A stretch of 9,942 nt of DNA from Bacteroidota bacterium (GTDB lineage: Bacteria > Bacteroidota > Bacteroidia > UBA7662 > CANHCV01): positions 1-9,942 of the forward strand of contig JAIYBD010000018.1 in the NCBI GenBank assembly GCA_027488715.1. The letters run 5' to 3'. Each line of letters starts with the position of its first letter. Position 1 is the first letter of the stretch. Below the pieces are notes generated by a model that had not been told where the DNA came from, ran no database searches, and saw nothing but the letters and a program-made list of their open reading frames with translations. Positions 1 through 6,996 of the stretch are shown one piece after another. A program made the position numbers and the translations under genes.

Positions 1-30
1 AACCCCTAACTTTACTTCCGGGGAGGGGTT
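1..30. repeat. Inverted repeat, possible end of an upstream transcript
   Basis: AACCCCT (1-7) is perfectly complementary to AGGGGTT (24-30), giving a 7-bp stem around a 16-nt loop. No T-run follows on the plus strand, so it does not fit a classic intrinsic terminator. It may be part of the same palindromic repeat family that fills this region. The window edge cuts off what precedes it. Confidence 0.3.
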
Positions 31-36
31 GGTGTT

Positions 37-56
37 CCCTGAGTTCCATCGAAGGG
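37..56 (+). repeat. REP-like palindrome, copy 1
   Basis: CCCTGAG...CGAAGGG folds into a short hairpin: CCCT pairs with AGGG, then tandem G.A/A.G mismatches, then G-C, around a 6-nt loop. The same CCTGAG/CGAAGG signature recurs at 342-360. Short palindromes of this type (commonly CCTGAGCTTGTCGAAGG) are scattered between genes in many bacterial genomes; that is recalled family knowledge. The tandem G.A mismatch within the stem is typical of REP hairpins. Confidence 0.55.
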
Positions 57-162
57 CGTAGTCCCCGTTTTCTTTAAGTTGTTTTTAAAATTCGCTCTGC
101 GGTTTATCGGACGGTGGTCTCGAAGGGGATTTATCCCCCATGGATGCATTCATTTTTTTTGA

Positions 163-185
163 AAACCTATTTCAGGACGAGACAT
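163..185 (+). repeat. 23-nt direct repeat, copy 1
   Basis: The segment starting AAACCTATTTC and ending GACGAGACAT is identical to 235-257, with start-to-start spacing of 72 bp. A T-tract (TTCATTTTTTTT) precedes it, as one does the second copy. In this copy AGGAC (174-178) can also pair with GTCCT (187-191), making a 5-bp hairpin that the second copy lacks because its downstream sequence differs. The role is unknown: a regulatory site, a recombination scar or part of a dispersed repeat are all possible. Confidence 0.6.
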
Positions 186-234
186 TGTCCTAATATAAGT
201 TTAAATAATCTTTCCATAGGTTCTTTTTTGGTGT

Positions 235-257
235 AAACCTATTTCAGGACGAGACAT
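235..257 (+). repeat. 23-nt direct repeat, copy 2
   Basis: Perfect copy of 163-185, preceded by TTCTTTTTTGGTGT, so the T-tract just upstream is shared as well. The 49-bp segment between the copies is AT-rich and shows no similarity to what follows copy 2. The identity therefore stops sharply at the repeat edges, unlike a simple tandem duplication. Confidence 0.6.
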
Positions 258-266
258 ACAGTGGCA

Positions 267-360
267 CCTTCGATTAGAATCAGAGACCGCCCTTTGACAA
301 TAATGGCTCTGACTTTATCCCGACGGATGTCGGGATATGGTTCCTGAGTTTATCGAAGGA
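267..360. repeat. REPIN-like inverted pair of REP palindromes around a hairpin
   Basis: CCTTCGAT (267-274) and ATCGAAGG (352-359) are a perfect 8-bp inverted repeat. The left arm continues as a degenerate inverted copy of the right-hand element TCCTGAG...CGAAGGA (342-360), which is itself a hairpin with tandem G.A mismatches like the one at 37-56. Between the arms sits the 9-bp hairpin at 316-337. Two REPs in opposite orientation form the layout called REPIN or BIME, which is mobilised by RAYT transposases in other bacteria. No RAYT gene is in this window, so mobility is inference. Confidence 0.4.
316..337. repeat. Perfect 9-bp hairpin TATCCCGAC/GTCGGGATA
   Basis: TATCCCGAC (316-324) and GTCGGGATA (329-337) form a perfect 9-bp stem with a GGAT tetraloop. 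There is no following T-run, so it is not a canonical terminator. It sits between the two REP-like arms and may be the core of that composite element, or could act as an mRNA-stabilising stem if transcribed. Confidence 0.55.
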
Positions 361-391
361 CTCGAGGACCGGGAGAGGCCTCTATCCGTTT

Positions 392-411
392 TTAAACGTT
401 TATAAACGTTT
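392..411. promoter_or_regulatory. Two AAACGTTT palindromes one helical turn apart
   Basis: The palindromic octamer AAACGTTT occurs at 394-401 and again at 404-411, embedded in two successive 10-mers (TTAAACGTTT, ATAAACGTTT). The 10-bp spacing puts both copies on the same face of the helix, as in sites for a dimeric or cooperative binding protein. They lie about 40-60 bp upstream of the comEC start. No good TAnnTTTG promoter could be fitted beside them. An operator is a guess; a chance AT-rich tandem duplication remains possible. Confidence 0.3.
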
Positions 412-452
412 CATATACGGCTCTGCCCTGCATCCCATCCGAATTTCGCGGC

Positions 453-1970
453 ATGAATCGGAAAATTCGAGCTATTCAATGGGGCGAAATCCCCTTTTTC
501 TTCATCACCACCCCGCTGGCCATTGCTATCACGATCGTCTATTTCTATCCCCAAACTCATTTCTCGGCCCTTGCTCTGTTTTCTACCGCAACACTTCCCC
601 TGCTCTCTTTCTTCATTCCCCTTTCGCCCTTCCATTTCCTCTATCCCATTCGAAACGCCCTTGTTCCCCTTCTTGCCCTCACCGCGGTTTTCCTGCTTTG
701 GATCCTTTCCCAACAAACTTGGCGGAAGTACGCCGTAAAGTCGGGCAACACCCACCAATTAACCATTGTGGAAGTGAAGAAGAAATCGTCCTTTGCGAAG
801 TTTAACGATGGGGAAGTGGTGTTCCTGCGGTCCAACCAATTCCAAGCGGGCGACCAAATTACCGTGGAAGGCACCCTCCGACGTATTCGCCCGAAACGCT
901 TGGCCGACACTTCCGATTTCGATTTTTACACCTATGCCACCCGAAAAAACATCCGTTATTCCCTCAAACCTCATCGGGTAGCGCTAGTGGGTCGCGCGCC
1001 TTGGACCAGCATTCAACTGCACGCCCTTCGATGGCGCGACCACCTAGGCCAATCCCTCACCCAAGGTTCCCGCTACGGTGGATGGGTGAAAGCGATTTTG
1101 TTTGGGGACGATCGGGAAATTGAGGGCGATGCCCTCACCCTATTTCAACAAACGGGAACCCTGCACGTGCTGGCGGTTTCGGGCATGCACGTGAGCGTCC
1201 TTTTTACCGTGGTGGATGCCCTTCTTAAACTTCTACCGGGTTTTCGGCGCTGGCCATGGATTCGATTTTTGGCGGGAAATGGAACGCTCTGGATGTATGC
1301 GTTGGTTTCCGGATTCACGCCCAGCATCGCCCGATCGGCGTGGATGTTCAGCCTCGGCAGCCTCGGCAAACTGATCCATCGCGAAGGAATTGCGCTCAAC
1401 CATTTGTTTGCCTCGGCCTTTTTCATCCTCCTGCTCGAACCCACTCACCTGTTTCACCTCGGCTTTCAACTGAGTTTCATCGCCGTGGGATCCATCCTCC
1501 TGTTTGAACCGTGGTTTACGCACCTTTTTTCATGGAATTCGTGGGTAGGGAAAAAGTTGGGAGCTGCCCTAGGCGTTTCTACCGCAGCCCAATTCGGAAC
1601 AGCTCCGCTCGGATTTTTCTACTTTCACTCCTTCCCCATTTGGTTTTTGCCAGCCAACCTCATCGCTGTTCCCCTGAGTTCATTCCTCCTATTGCTCTTC
1701 CTTCTCCTTCTACCGCTCCACCTCTTCCTCCCCAACTCCATCCGCCTTTTCCTTCTCGATCAACCCATTCACACCTTCATTCGCATCATGTCGGTTTTTG
1801 AAAACCTTCCCTATGCTTCCCTCACGGGCGAAATTTCTTGGGAACAAGTTTGGATATTTTTTCTGGGCATCCTCCTATTTCGAAATGCCATCATCTTCCC
1901 ATCCATTCAACAGGGAATCATGATTCTGCTCATTTTTCTGGCAGGAATCTTGTGGCCTTTTTATGGATAA
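453..1970 (+). CDS. comEC: ComEC/Rec2-family competence channel protein lacking the metallo-beta-lactamase domain
   Basis: Polytopic inner-membrane protein (505 aa) of the family that carries single-stranded DNA across the cytoplasmic membrane during natural transformation. Residues 13-90 hold hydrophobic segments. Residues about 95-175 form the soluble DUF4131-like part ending in the typical DFDFYTYATRKNIRYS stretch (155-170). The channel domain (about 205-480) shows the family signatures HVLAVSGMHVSVL (238-250), SGFTPSIARSAWM (286-298), LGFQLSFIAVGSI (336-348) and AQFGTAPL...ANLIAVPL (379-408). The protein ends right after the last hydrophobic helix (486-502). The C-terminal metallo-beta-lactamase domain of B. 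subtilis ComEC (776 aa in all) is absent, and the 60 bases after the stop cannot hold it. The ATG at 453 has no Shine-Dalgarno; it is chosen because it begins the continuous family-like frame. The other competence genes are not in view. Confidence 0.88.
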   Translation: MNRKIRAIQWGEIPFFFITTPLAIAITIVYFYPQTHFSALALFSTATLPLLSFFIPLSPFHFLYPIRNALVPLLALTAVFLLWILSQQTWRKYAVKSGNTHQLTIVEVKKKSSFAKFNDGEVVFLRSNQFQAGDQITVEGTLRRIRPKRLADTSDFDFYTYATRKNIRYSLKPHRVALVGRAPWTSIQLHALRWRDHLGQSLTQGSRYGGWVKAILFGDDREIEGDALTLFQQTGTLHVLAVSGMHVSVLFTVVDALLKLLPGFRRWPWIRFLAGNGTLWMYALVSGFTPSIARSAWMFSLGSLGKLIHREGIALNHLFASAFFILLLEPTHLFHLGFQLSFIAVGSILLFEPWFTHLFSWNSWVGKKLGAALGVSTAAQFGTAPLGFFYFHSFPIWFLPANLIAVPLSSFLLLLFLLLLPLHLFLPNSIRLFLLDQPIHTFIRIMSVFENLPYASLTGEISWEQVWIFFLGILLFRNAIIFPSIQQGIMILLIFLAGILWPFYG

Positions 1971-1986
1971 AATCCGCGAATTGCAT

Positions 1987-2017
1987 TTTGAATCTCCCCT
2001 TTTCGTTTTTACTTTTA
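1987..2017 (+). promoter_or_regulatory. Bacteroidota-type promoter upstream of the lipoprotein operon
   Basis: TTTG at 1987-1990 is followed after exactly 19 bp by TACTTTTA at 2010-2017. This matches the primary sigma factor pattern known for Bacteroidota (-33 TTTG, 19-21 bp, -7 TAnnTTTG) except for the last base. Transcription would start near 2022, leaving a leader of only about 10 nt before the ATG at 2031. The position in the 60-bp gap before a three-gene cluster supports it; the AT-rich composition weakens it. Confidence 0.35.
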
Positions 2018-2030
2018 TTCACCCCAAATC

Positions 2031-4670
2031 ATGATTCGAAAATCCATCTCCGCCCTTCTTTTTACTTGCATCACCCTGGCCGGAATCGGCTGTTGGGATT
2101 TTGGATACGAAGAAAATCAGTACGTTTCTCCCTTCGATGAAAACATCTTGGTCGCTCCGGATTTAATGCCCTTTTTATTCTCGGCCCACGATTTTCACTG
2201 GAGTTTTGATTCTTTAACGAAGGGAAACTTGCTTTCGTCGGAAGATCGATGGGTGGAGCATTTCCAAAAAAACTATTCGAAAAAAGACGTTGAGCAATTG
2301 ATTGTTGATTGGAGTAATGAAGATTTTCAGCACGGATTGATGAGCAAGCAAGACACGTTCAACAATCCCCTGCTTACCGATTTAAGGAATGGAAAGCATC
2401 CGTTGGAACGACGGTACTTGTTATTGGCCCACCAAAGTTCTTCCTTTAAGCAACGGGACGAATGGGCCAATTTCTTCAGTTGGTGGGACATCAGCTACAA
2501 AATAGAAACCGAAGAAGATGCCCGGGATGTTGATTCGGCAACCACCTCTGATGGAACAGAAAATGGAATTAACGTTGTAGGACTGGAACGAGAAAAAAAG
2601 AAAGAAGCCGAAGCTGCGAGGTTGCAAGATTCGCTTTTGGTTTCCCGGACTCGGGCGCGAGAAGAACTGATTCGTCAATTCGAACAGCTTCGAGGAAAAA
2701 CCAGCAGCAAAGAATTGCAGGAACGCATCGATTATCAAATTTTGGTTCTGAATTTTTACCAGCCGATGGGTGGGAATTTCGAAAAGATTTTCAAAAAAAC
2801 CTATCCGCAGCCCCAACCAAAATCCATTTTTTATTGGATGGCCTACGATCACTGGGCGGGAACCCCCACCCGAGAAATGCAGGAAGATCATGCCTTGGAT
2901 TGGGTTCGCATCTTTCTAAATGCGCCCTCCCTTCGAAAAGGAGCCATGGCTTCTTTCCCCGAGCAAAACGACGATTCGTGGGAAGGGCTGATGAATTGCA
3001 CCCAAAACAAAGAGGAAAAAGTAGGTTTATGGCTGATGTTGGCGACCCAACAACCCGAAATTACCGCTTACGCCTTCGAACAGGCCTTACAAATTTCACC
3101 CCATTCTCCGCTCACCGATTTATTGATGGTTCGCGAAATCCAACTCTTGGAGGGTCAATTTCATCTCCAAGAAAATCGTTTGGAAACCTATCCCTACACT
3201 CCGGGAATAACGTACGAATACCAAGGTTGGGAAGTAAAACAGCAGTTGAAGGAGTTGGCTTTTCGGTGGAATGCCCTATTTAGGAAACATGAAAACAACC
3301 TCACCGAAACCCAGCATTTGGGATGGGCTTATCTGCAACATTTAGCAGGAAATGACGAAGATGCGGTGGAAACCCTACAAGACTTTCACCCCAAAAATGG
3401 GAACATTCAACGCTCGAAAAAGGTATTCCAGATTTTGGTTCAGCAACAACTGAATTACCGGGAAGGGTGGAACGAAAAACAAGATCAACAAACGGCAAAG
3501 GATTTGGAATGGCTTTCCCAATTCCCAGAATTTGATCGCATTTCGATGAAAAAAGGATGGTCGTATGGAGCATGGGAAAACTCAAATGGGATGTCTGATG
3601 TGCCCTACGATGGCCGCATTTTCGAGTCGAATGAAACCTATCCTTATGCGGCCATGCGGGATGGATTGCGCATTTATCTGTACGAATACATGCGCCACCG
3701 AAGCGAGGAAGAAGATCCATTCGAAAACCCATCTGCACCCAAATCGCTGGCCATGTGGTTTCTATCCCCTCATATTAACGTATACGATTACCCCGAGAAT
3801 TGGGATGCAGCAGGAATCGTGGAACTCATCCATCACCCCGAACATCAATCCAAAACCGATCGGTGGTTTTTTCAACACCTGCCTTCTTCCATCTCACAAA
3901 CCGTTTCTTTGGGTGAAGCCCGGAATTGGGAAGATTCAACGTTCTCCCTACCCATCAATGCCGATTTCTGGAATGAAATTGCCGGGGAATTGGCGCTTCA
4001 ACGCCGGGATTACCTTTCGGCAAATACCTTTTTCAACAGCATCCAACACCCGGAACGCTTTCCCCGGTTGAAGTTGAATTCCAACCCCCTACTCCTTCCC
4101 TCCATGGATGTTTCTGATTTGGCGAATTCCTGGTTCAACATCCGCCCCATTACCGATAAAATCGCCTTGTCTGAAGCCCTAGCGCAGCTTTCGCAGCGAA
4201 CCGCTCAAACCGAAATGTCTGATAAACAGGCAATGGCCTGTTGGATTCAAGGAATTTTAGAATTCAACACTTCCTATGCCGGCAATTCGTGGAATGCAAG
4301 TCGGTACGCGTGGAGTTACAACGACCCCGAGGTTTTTCAAACGGACGTTTATTGGCGAAAGAACAATTTACCCGACGAGAAATATTTCGACAGCGAACAT
4401 CCGAAAAAATTGGTTTTTACTGCCTATCAGCATTTTGAAACCCAAAAGAAAGGAAAAGAATTTGCTGCTGGATGCGCCATCAGCTTACTTCAAATGAATA
4501 TTGATGGAAACGACTCTTATTGGTCATACCGCAGCAATACCCCGGCAAATCACCAATCAGCGATGATGATTGAGTGGTTGCAAACAAAATTTTCCAAAAC
4601 AAAAACCTTCCGAACCTTTGAAAAAAACTGTCCTGAATATGAAGTTTACGCCCTTTCGAATTGGGATTAA
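2031..4670 (+). CDS. Large tryptophan-rich lipoprotein of unknown function
   Basis: 879 aa, exported. The N-terminus is a lipoprotein signal: basic MIRK, a hydrophobic stretch (6-19) and Cys21 preceded by Gly-Ile-Gly, a relaxed lipobox with Gly instead of Leu/Val/Ile at -3. The mature protein is helix-rich and unusually rich in Trp (32 residues). Residues about 160-184 are a polar linker, followed by a charged, probably coiled-coil stretch (about 185-240, LEREKKKEAEAARL...). Several later segments look like helix pairs of a TPR-type solenoid (for example AYLQHLAGNDEDAVETLQ and ELALQRRDYLSANTFF), but I could not fit regular repeats. Near the C-terminus is FNTSYAGNSW (745-754). I recall similar (Y)N-x-(S/T)-Y-x-GNSW stretches in large uncharacterised Bacteroidota lipoproteins, unverified here. 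No catalytic motif is visible. Its last 32 bp overlap the S9 peptidase gene, suggesting coupled expression. The function is not known. Confidence 0.82.
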   Translation: MIRKSISALLFTCITLAGIGCWDFGYEENQYVSPFDENILVAPDLMPFLFSAHDFHWSFDSLTKGNLLSSEDRWVEHFQKNYSKKDVEQLIVDWSNEDFQHGLMSKQDTFNNPLLTDLRNGKHPLERRYLLLAHQSSSFKQRDEWANFFSWWDISYKIETEEDARDVDSATTSDGTENGINVVGLEREKKKEAEAARLQDSLLVSRTRAREELIRQFEQLRGKTSSKELQERIDYQILVLNFYQPMGGNFEKIFKKTYPQPQPKSIFYWMAYDHWAGTPTREMQEDHALDWVRIFLNAPSLRKGAMASFPEQNDDSWEGLMNCTQNKEEKVGLWLMLATQQPEITAYAFEQALQISPHSPLTDLLMVREIQLLEGQFHLQENRLETYPYTPGITYEYQGWEVKQQLKELAFRWNALFRKHENNLTETQHLGWAYLQHLAGNDEDAVETLQDFHPKNGNIQRSKKVFQILVQQQLNYREGWNEKQDQQTAKDLEWLSQFPEFDRISMKKGWSYGAWENSNGMSDVPYDGRIFESNETYPYAAMRDGLRIYLYEYMRHRSEEEDPFENPSAPKSLAMWFLSPHINVYDYPENWDAAGIVELIHHPEHQSKTDRWFFQHLPSSISQTVSLGEARNWEDSTFSLPINADFWNEIAGELALQRRDYLSANTFFNSIQHPERFPRLKLNSNPLLLPSMDVSDLANSWFNIRPITDKIALSEALAQLSQRTAQTEMSDKQAMACWIQGILEFNTSYAGNSWNASRYAWSYNDPEVFQTDVYWRKNNLPDEKYFDSEHPKKLVFTAYQHFETQKKGKEFAAGCAISLLQMNIDGNDSYWSYRSNTPANHQSAMMIEWLQTKFSKTKTFRTFEKNCPEYEVYALSNWD

Positions 4671-6993
4671 TCTAATCCTTGGATTGGCCAGCTTGGCCGC
4701 ATTTGCGCAACCCCTCACCTTGGAAAAAATCATGAGCGGCCAGGATTTTGTCGGTTACTGGCCCGAAAATCCGCGTTGGAAACAAAACGAAAACGGATTT
4801 TTGTACGAGCACCGGGTGTTGGGCGATTCGGTGAGTCGAACGTGGTGCTACGATGTAAAGAACGGAAAAACCCGTTTAGCTACCGCAACCGATTTGTCGG
4901 AAGTTCTCCCCTTTTTGGTTTGGAATCCTTCCTTTTCCAAAGCCCTGTACACCAAAAAGGGAAACGTTTATGTTTGGAATGAAATCTCCAAATCCGGACA
5001 ACTCGTTTTGGATTTGGAATCGCCTTGCTCCAACCCGCAATGGGTGGAGGGAGGATTCGCCTTTCAATGCGATCAAAGCATTTATGTTTTTCAGAATCAG
5101 CAGTTGCAGGTTTTGGGAAAGTTTGGTGACGAGCGAAAAGCGTCGCCTTCCAACGATTTAACGGCGAAAAACGAGTGGCTCAAAAACCAACAGAAAGAGT
5201 TGTTTTTGGTGTTGCAAGACCGCGCTCGCAACCAAAAGCTATCCAAAACTGCACAAATCAACGAGTCGAACATCACCTCCGGTTTATTCCCCTTGGGAGG
5301 TAAAAACCTGGAAAATTGGAACATTTCGTGGGACGCAAAACAACTTATTTACGTGTGCAGCAGCAACAACACCGATGCCGATGAAACCAGCATGCCCGTT
5401 TGGATCACCGAAAGCGGATACGTTAAAACCCAACCTGCCCGAGCTAAGGTGGGAGAAAAAATCGGAGAAGGATTTTTGCATTGGGCCATCTTGGATCAAG
5501 GGAAATGGTCGTATTCGGTATTTAACGACACCTTGTCTGGGCAGTGCTCGCACCCAAAAGAATTAGCCATCAAGGACCGTGCTTCGAAAAAAGCCGTTCA
5601 GTTTTTCGGATTGTACCGCTCTCCCATCGGAAATCAATTTGTTGTGGAGGTTCAATCCAACGACAACAAAGACCGATGGATTGGCATTTGGAAAAACGGG
5701 AAATTTGTGGAGTTGAATCATCAACACGACGATGCCTGGATCGGTGGTCCGGGAATTTCCTCTTGGCGTTCCGGAGATTCTGATTTTGGTTGGTTCGACG
5801 CCAAGAACATTTTCTATCAAAGTGAAAAAACAGGATATTCCCATTTGTACCTGCAAGATGTAGAAACGGGACAAGTGAAAGCCCTCACCGCGGGAAATTT
5901 TGAGGTGATGAATCTGCAGTTTTCCCCTCAGAAAAAGGTGTTTTTTGCCAACATGAACAGGGAAGAACCCGGACGATTTTTGCCTTGCAAAATCGATCCC
6001 AAATTGCCCTTGGGATGGGTTTCTCTGCTTCCTCCAAAAAAATTATTCGGAAAAGATCCCGGATTTACTGAAATTTTTCCATCCCCCAGCGGGGATCAGT
6101 TTGCGTTTCGATTCTCCACCATGGAACAGCCGTGGGAATTGGCGGTACAAGAAAAAGGGAAAATGATTTGGAACATCATCACTCGCTCGACTTCCCCCGA
6201 GTTTGAAAAGTACTCGTGGAACAAGGGGAAAGTGATTTCTTTTCCCGGCATGGATGGCAAATTGGTTTACGCTCGTTTGTACCAACCGGAAAAGGCGGTG
6301 AAAAATTCGGCCGCGGTGATTTTCGTGCACGGAGCCGGTTATTTGCAGAATGCCCATCATTGGTGGAGCAATTACTACCGGGAATTCATGTTCCACCACT
6401 TTTTAACCGAGCGAGGATATACGGTTTTGGACATCGATTATCGGGCTTCGAGCGGCTACGGCCGGGATTGGAGAACTGCCATTTACCGTCACATGGGAGG
6501 TTGGGATTTGAACGATCACCTTTCCGGCCGTTCGTATTTGGTGGAACAAATGGGAATCAATCCGAAAAAAGTTGGGATGTATGGCGGTAGTTACGGCGGT
6601 TTCATGACGTTGATGGCGTTGTTCACGACACCCGACTCGTTTGCGTGCGGTGCGGCGTTGCGTTCGGTGACCGATTGGGCGCATTACAACCACGGCTACA
6701 CTTCGAACATCTTGAATACGCCGGAAACCGACTCGCTTTCGTACGCTCAAAGCAGCCCCATCAACTTTGCGAAAAACCTCAAAAATCCGTTATTGATGTT
6801 GCATGGCATGGTGGATGATAATGTTCAATTTCAAGACATTGTACGCTTGTCTCAACGTTTGATTGAACTTGAAAAAGATCAGTGGGAATTAGCGGTTTAC
6901 CCGGTAGAAAACCATGGATTTAAAGAACGGAGTTCTTGGCTGGACGAATACAAGCGTATCTTTAAGCTTTTCGAACAACATTTATTGCATTAA
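4639..6993 (+). CDS. Secreted S9 (prolyl oligopeptidase/DPP IV-like) serine peptidase
   Basis: 784 aa. An exported peptidase expected to cleave short peptides, probably after proline or in a dipeptidyl mode; specificity cannot be fixed from sequence. Residues 1-23 are a signal peptide (AAFA|Q). About 25-520 form the beta-propeller, including HDDAWIGG (363-370) and SEKTGYSHLY (395-404). The alpha/beta-hydrolase domain (about 540-784) carries HGAGY (564-568, oxyanion region), DYRASSGYG (600-608), the nucleophile Ser651 in GGSYGG, Asp726 in HGMVDDN and His759 in ENHGF. The triad is therefore complete and in family order. The ATG at 4639 is chosen because it gives a clean signal peptide; an in-frame ATG at 4570 would add 23 polar residues before it and lies deep in the preceding gene. 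The start is preceded by the A-rich GAAAAAAACTG and overlaps the lipoprotein gene by 32 bp in another frame. No lipobox, so periplasmic or secreted. Confidence 0.92.
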   Translation: MKFTPFRIGINLILGLASLAAFAQPLTLEKIMSGQDFVGYWPENPRWKQNENGFLYEHRVLGDSVSRTWCYDVKNGKTRLATATDLSEVLPFLVWNPSFSKALYTKKGNVYVWNEISKSGQLVLDLESPCSNPQWVEGGFAFQCDQSIYVFQNQQLQVLGKFGDERKASPSNDLTAKNEWLKNQQKELFLVLQDRARNQKLSKTAQINESNITSGLFPLGGKNLENWNISWDAKQLIYVCSSNNTDADETSMPVWITESGYVKTQPARAKVGEKIGEGFLHWAILDQGKWSYSVFNDTLSGQCSHPKELAIKDRASKKAVQFFGLYRSPIGNQFVVEVQSNDNKDRWIGIWKNGKFVELNHQHDDAWIGGPGISSWRSGDSDFGWFDAKNIFYQSEKTGYSHLYLQDVETGQVKALTAGNFEVMNLQFSPQKKVFFANMNREEPGRFLPCKIDPKLPLGWVSLLPPKKLFGKDPGFTEIFPSPSGDQFAFRFSTMEQPWELAVQEKGKMIWNIITRSTSPEFEKYSWNKGKVISFPGMDGKLVYARLYQPEKAVKNSAAVIFVHGAGYLQNAHHWWSNYYREFMFHHFLTERGYTVLDIDYRASSGYGRDWRTAIYRHMGGWDLNDHLSGRSYLVEQMGINPKKVGMYGGSYGGFMTLMALFTTPDSFACGAALRSVTDWAHYNHGYTSNILNTPETDSLSYAQSSPINFAKNLKNPLLMLHGMVDDNVQFQDIVRLSQRLIELEKDQWELAVYPVENHGFKERSSWLDEYKRIFKLFEQHLLH

Positions 6994-6996
6994 ACC

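Larger units (their letters stand above)
1..452. other. Gene-free, repeat-rich intergenic region upstream of comEC
   Basis: No open frame here has a convincing start, length or family resemblance, and the frames entering from the left edge all stop within about 90 bases. The region is instead full of symmetric and repeated sequence: a 7-bp inverted repeat at 1-30, REP-like palindromes at 37-56 and 342-360 with an inverted partial copy at 267-283, a GGGGAT/ATCCCC palindrome at 125-138, a perfect 23-nt direct repeat at 163-185 and 235-257, a 9-bp hairpin at 316-337, AGAGGCCTCT at 374-383 and a tandem AAACGTTT at 392-411. The middle part (about 150-240) is AT-rich. The main elements are listed separately. 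The upstream gene lies outside the window. Confidence 0.75.

Noticed and set aside
1..30. Intrinsic terminator of an upstream gene
   Set aside because: The 7-bp stem has a long loop and is not followed by a T-run on the plus strand; kept only as an inverted repeat.
191..203. Promoter at TAAGTTTA in the AT-rich stretch between the direct repeats
   Set aside because: The -7 part fits, but no TTTG lies 19-21 bp upstream, and AT-rich sequence yields such matches by chance.
163..257. Possible CRISPR array from the 23-nt repeats
   Set aside because: Only two copies, a 49-bp gap longer than usual spacers, no third repeat and no cas gene in the window.
411..758. Minus-strand open frame of 115 codons across the start of comEC
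   Set aside because: Low-complexity Gly/Glu/Lys/Arg-rich translation opposite a convincing plus-strand gene; a reverse-strand shadow of the pyrimidine-rich membrane-protein codons.
2421..2891. Minus-strand open frame of 156 codons inside the lipoprotein gene
   Set aside because: No family resemblance and no start context; it lies wholly within a long exported protein with a clear signal sequence on the other strand.
4570..4638. Earlier in-frame start for the S9 peptidase
   Set aside because: It would add 23 polar residues ahead of a well-formed signal peptide and deepen the overlap with the lipoprotein gene; the ATG at 4639 fits export.
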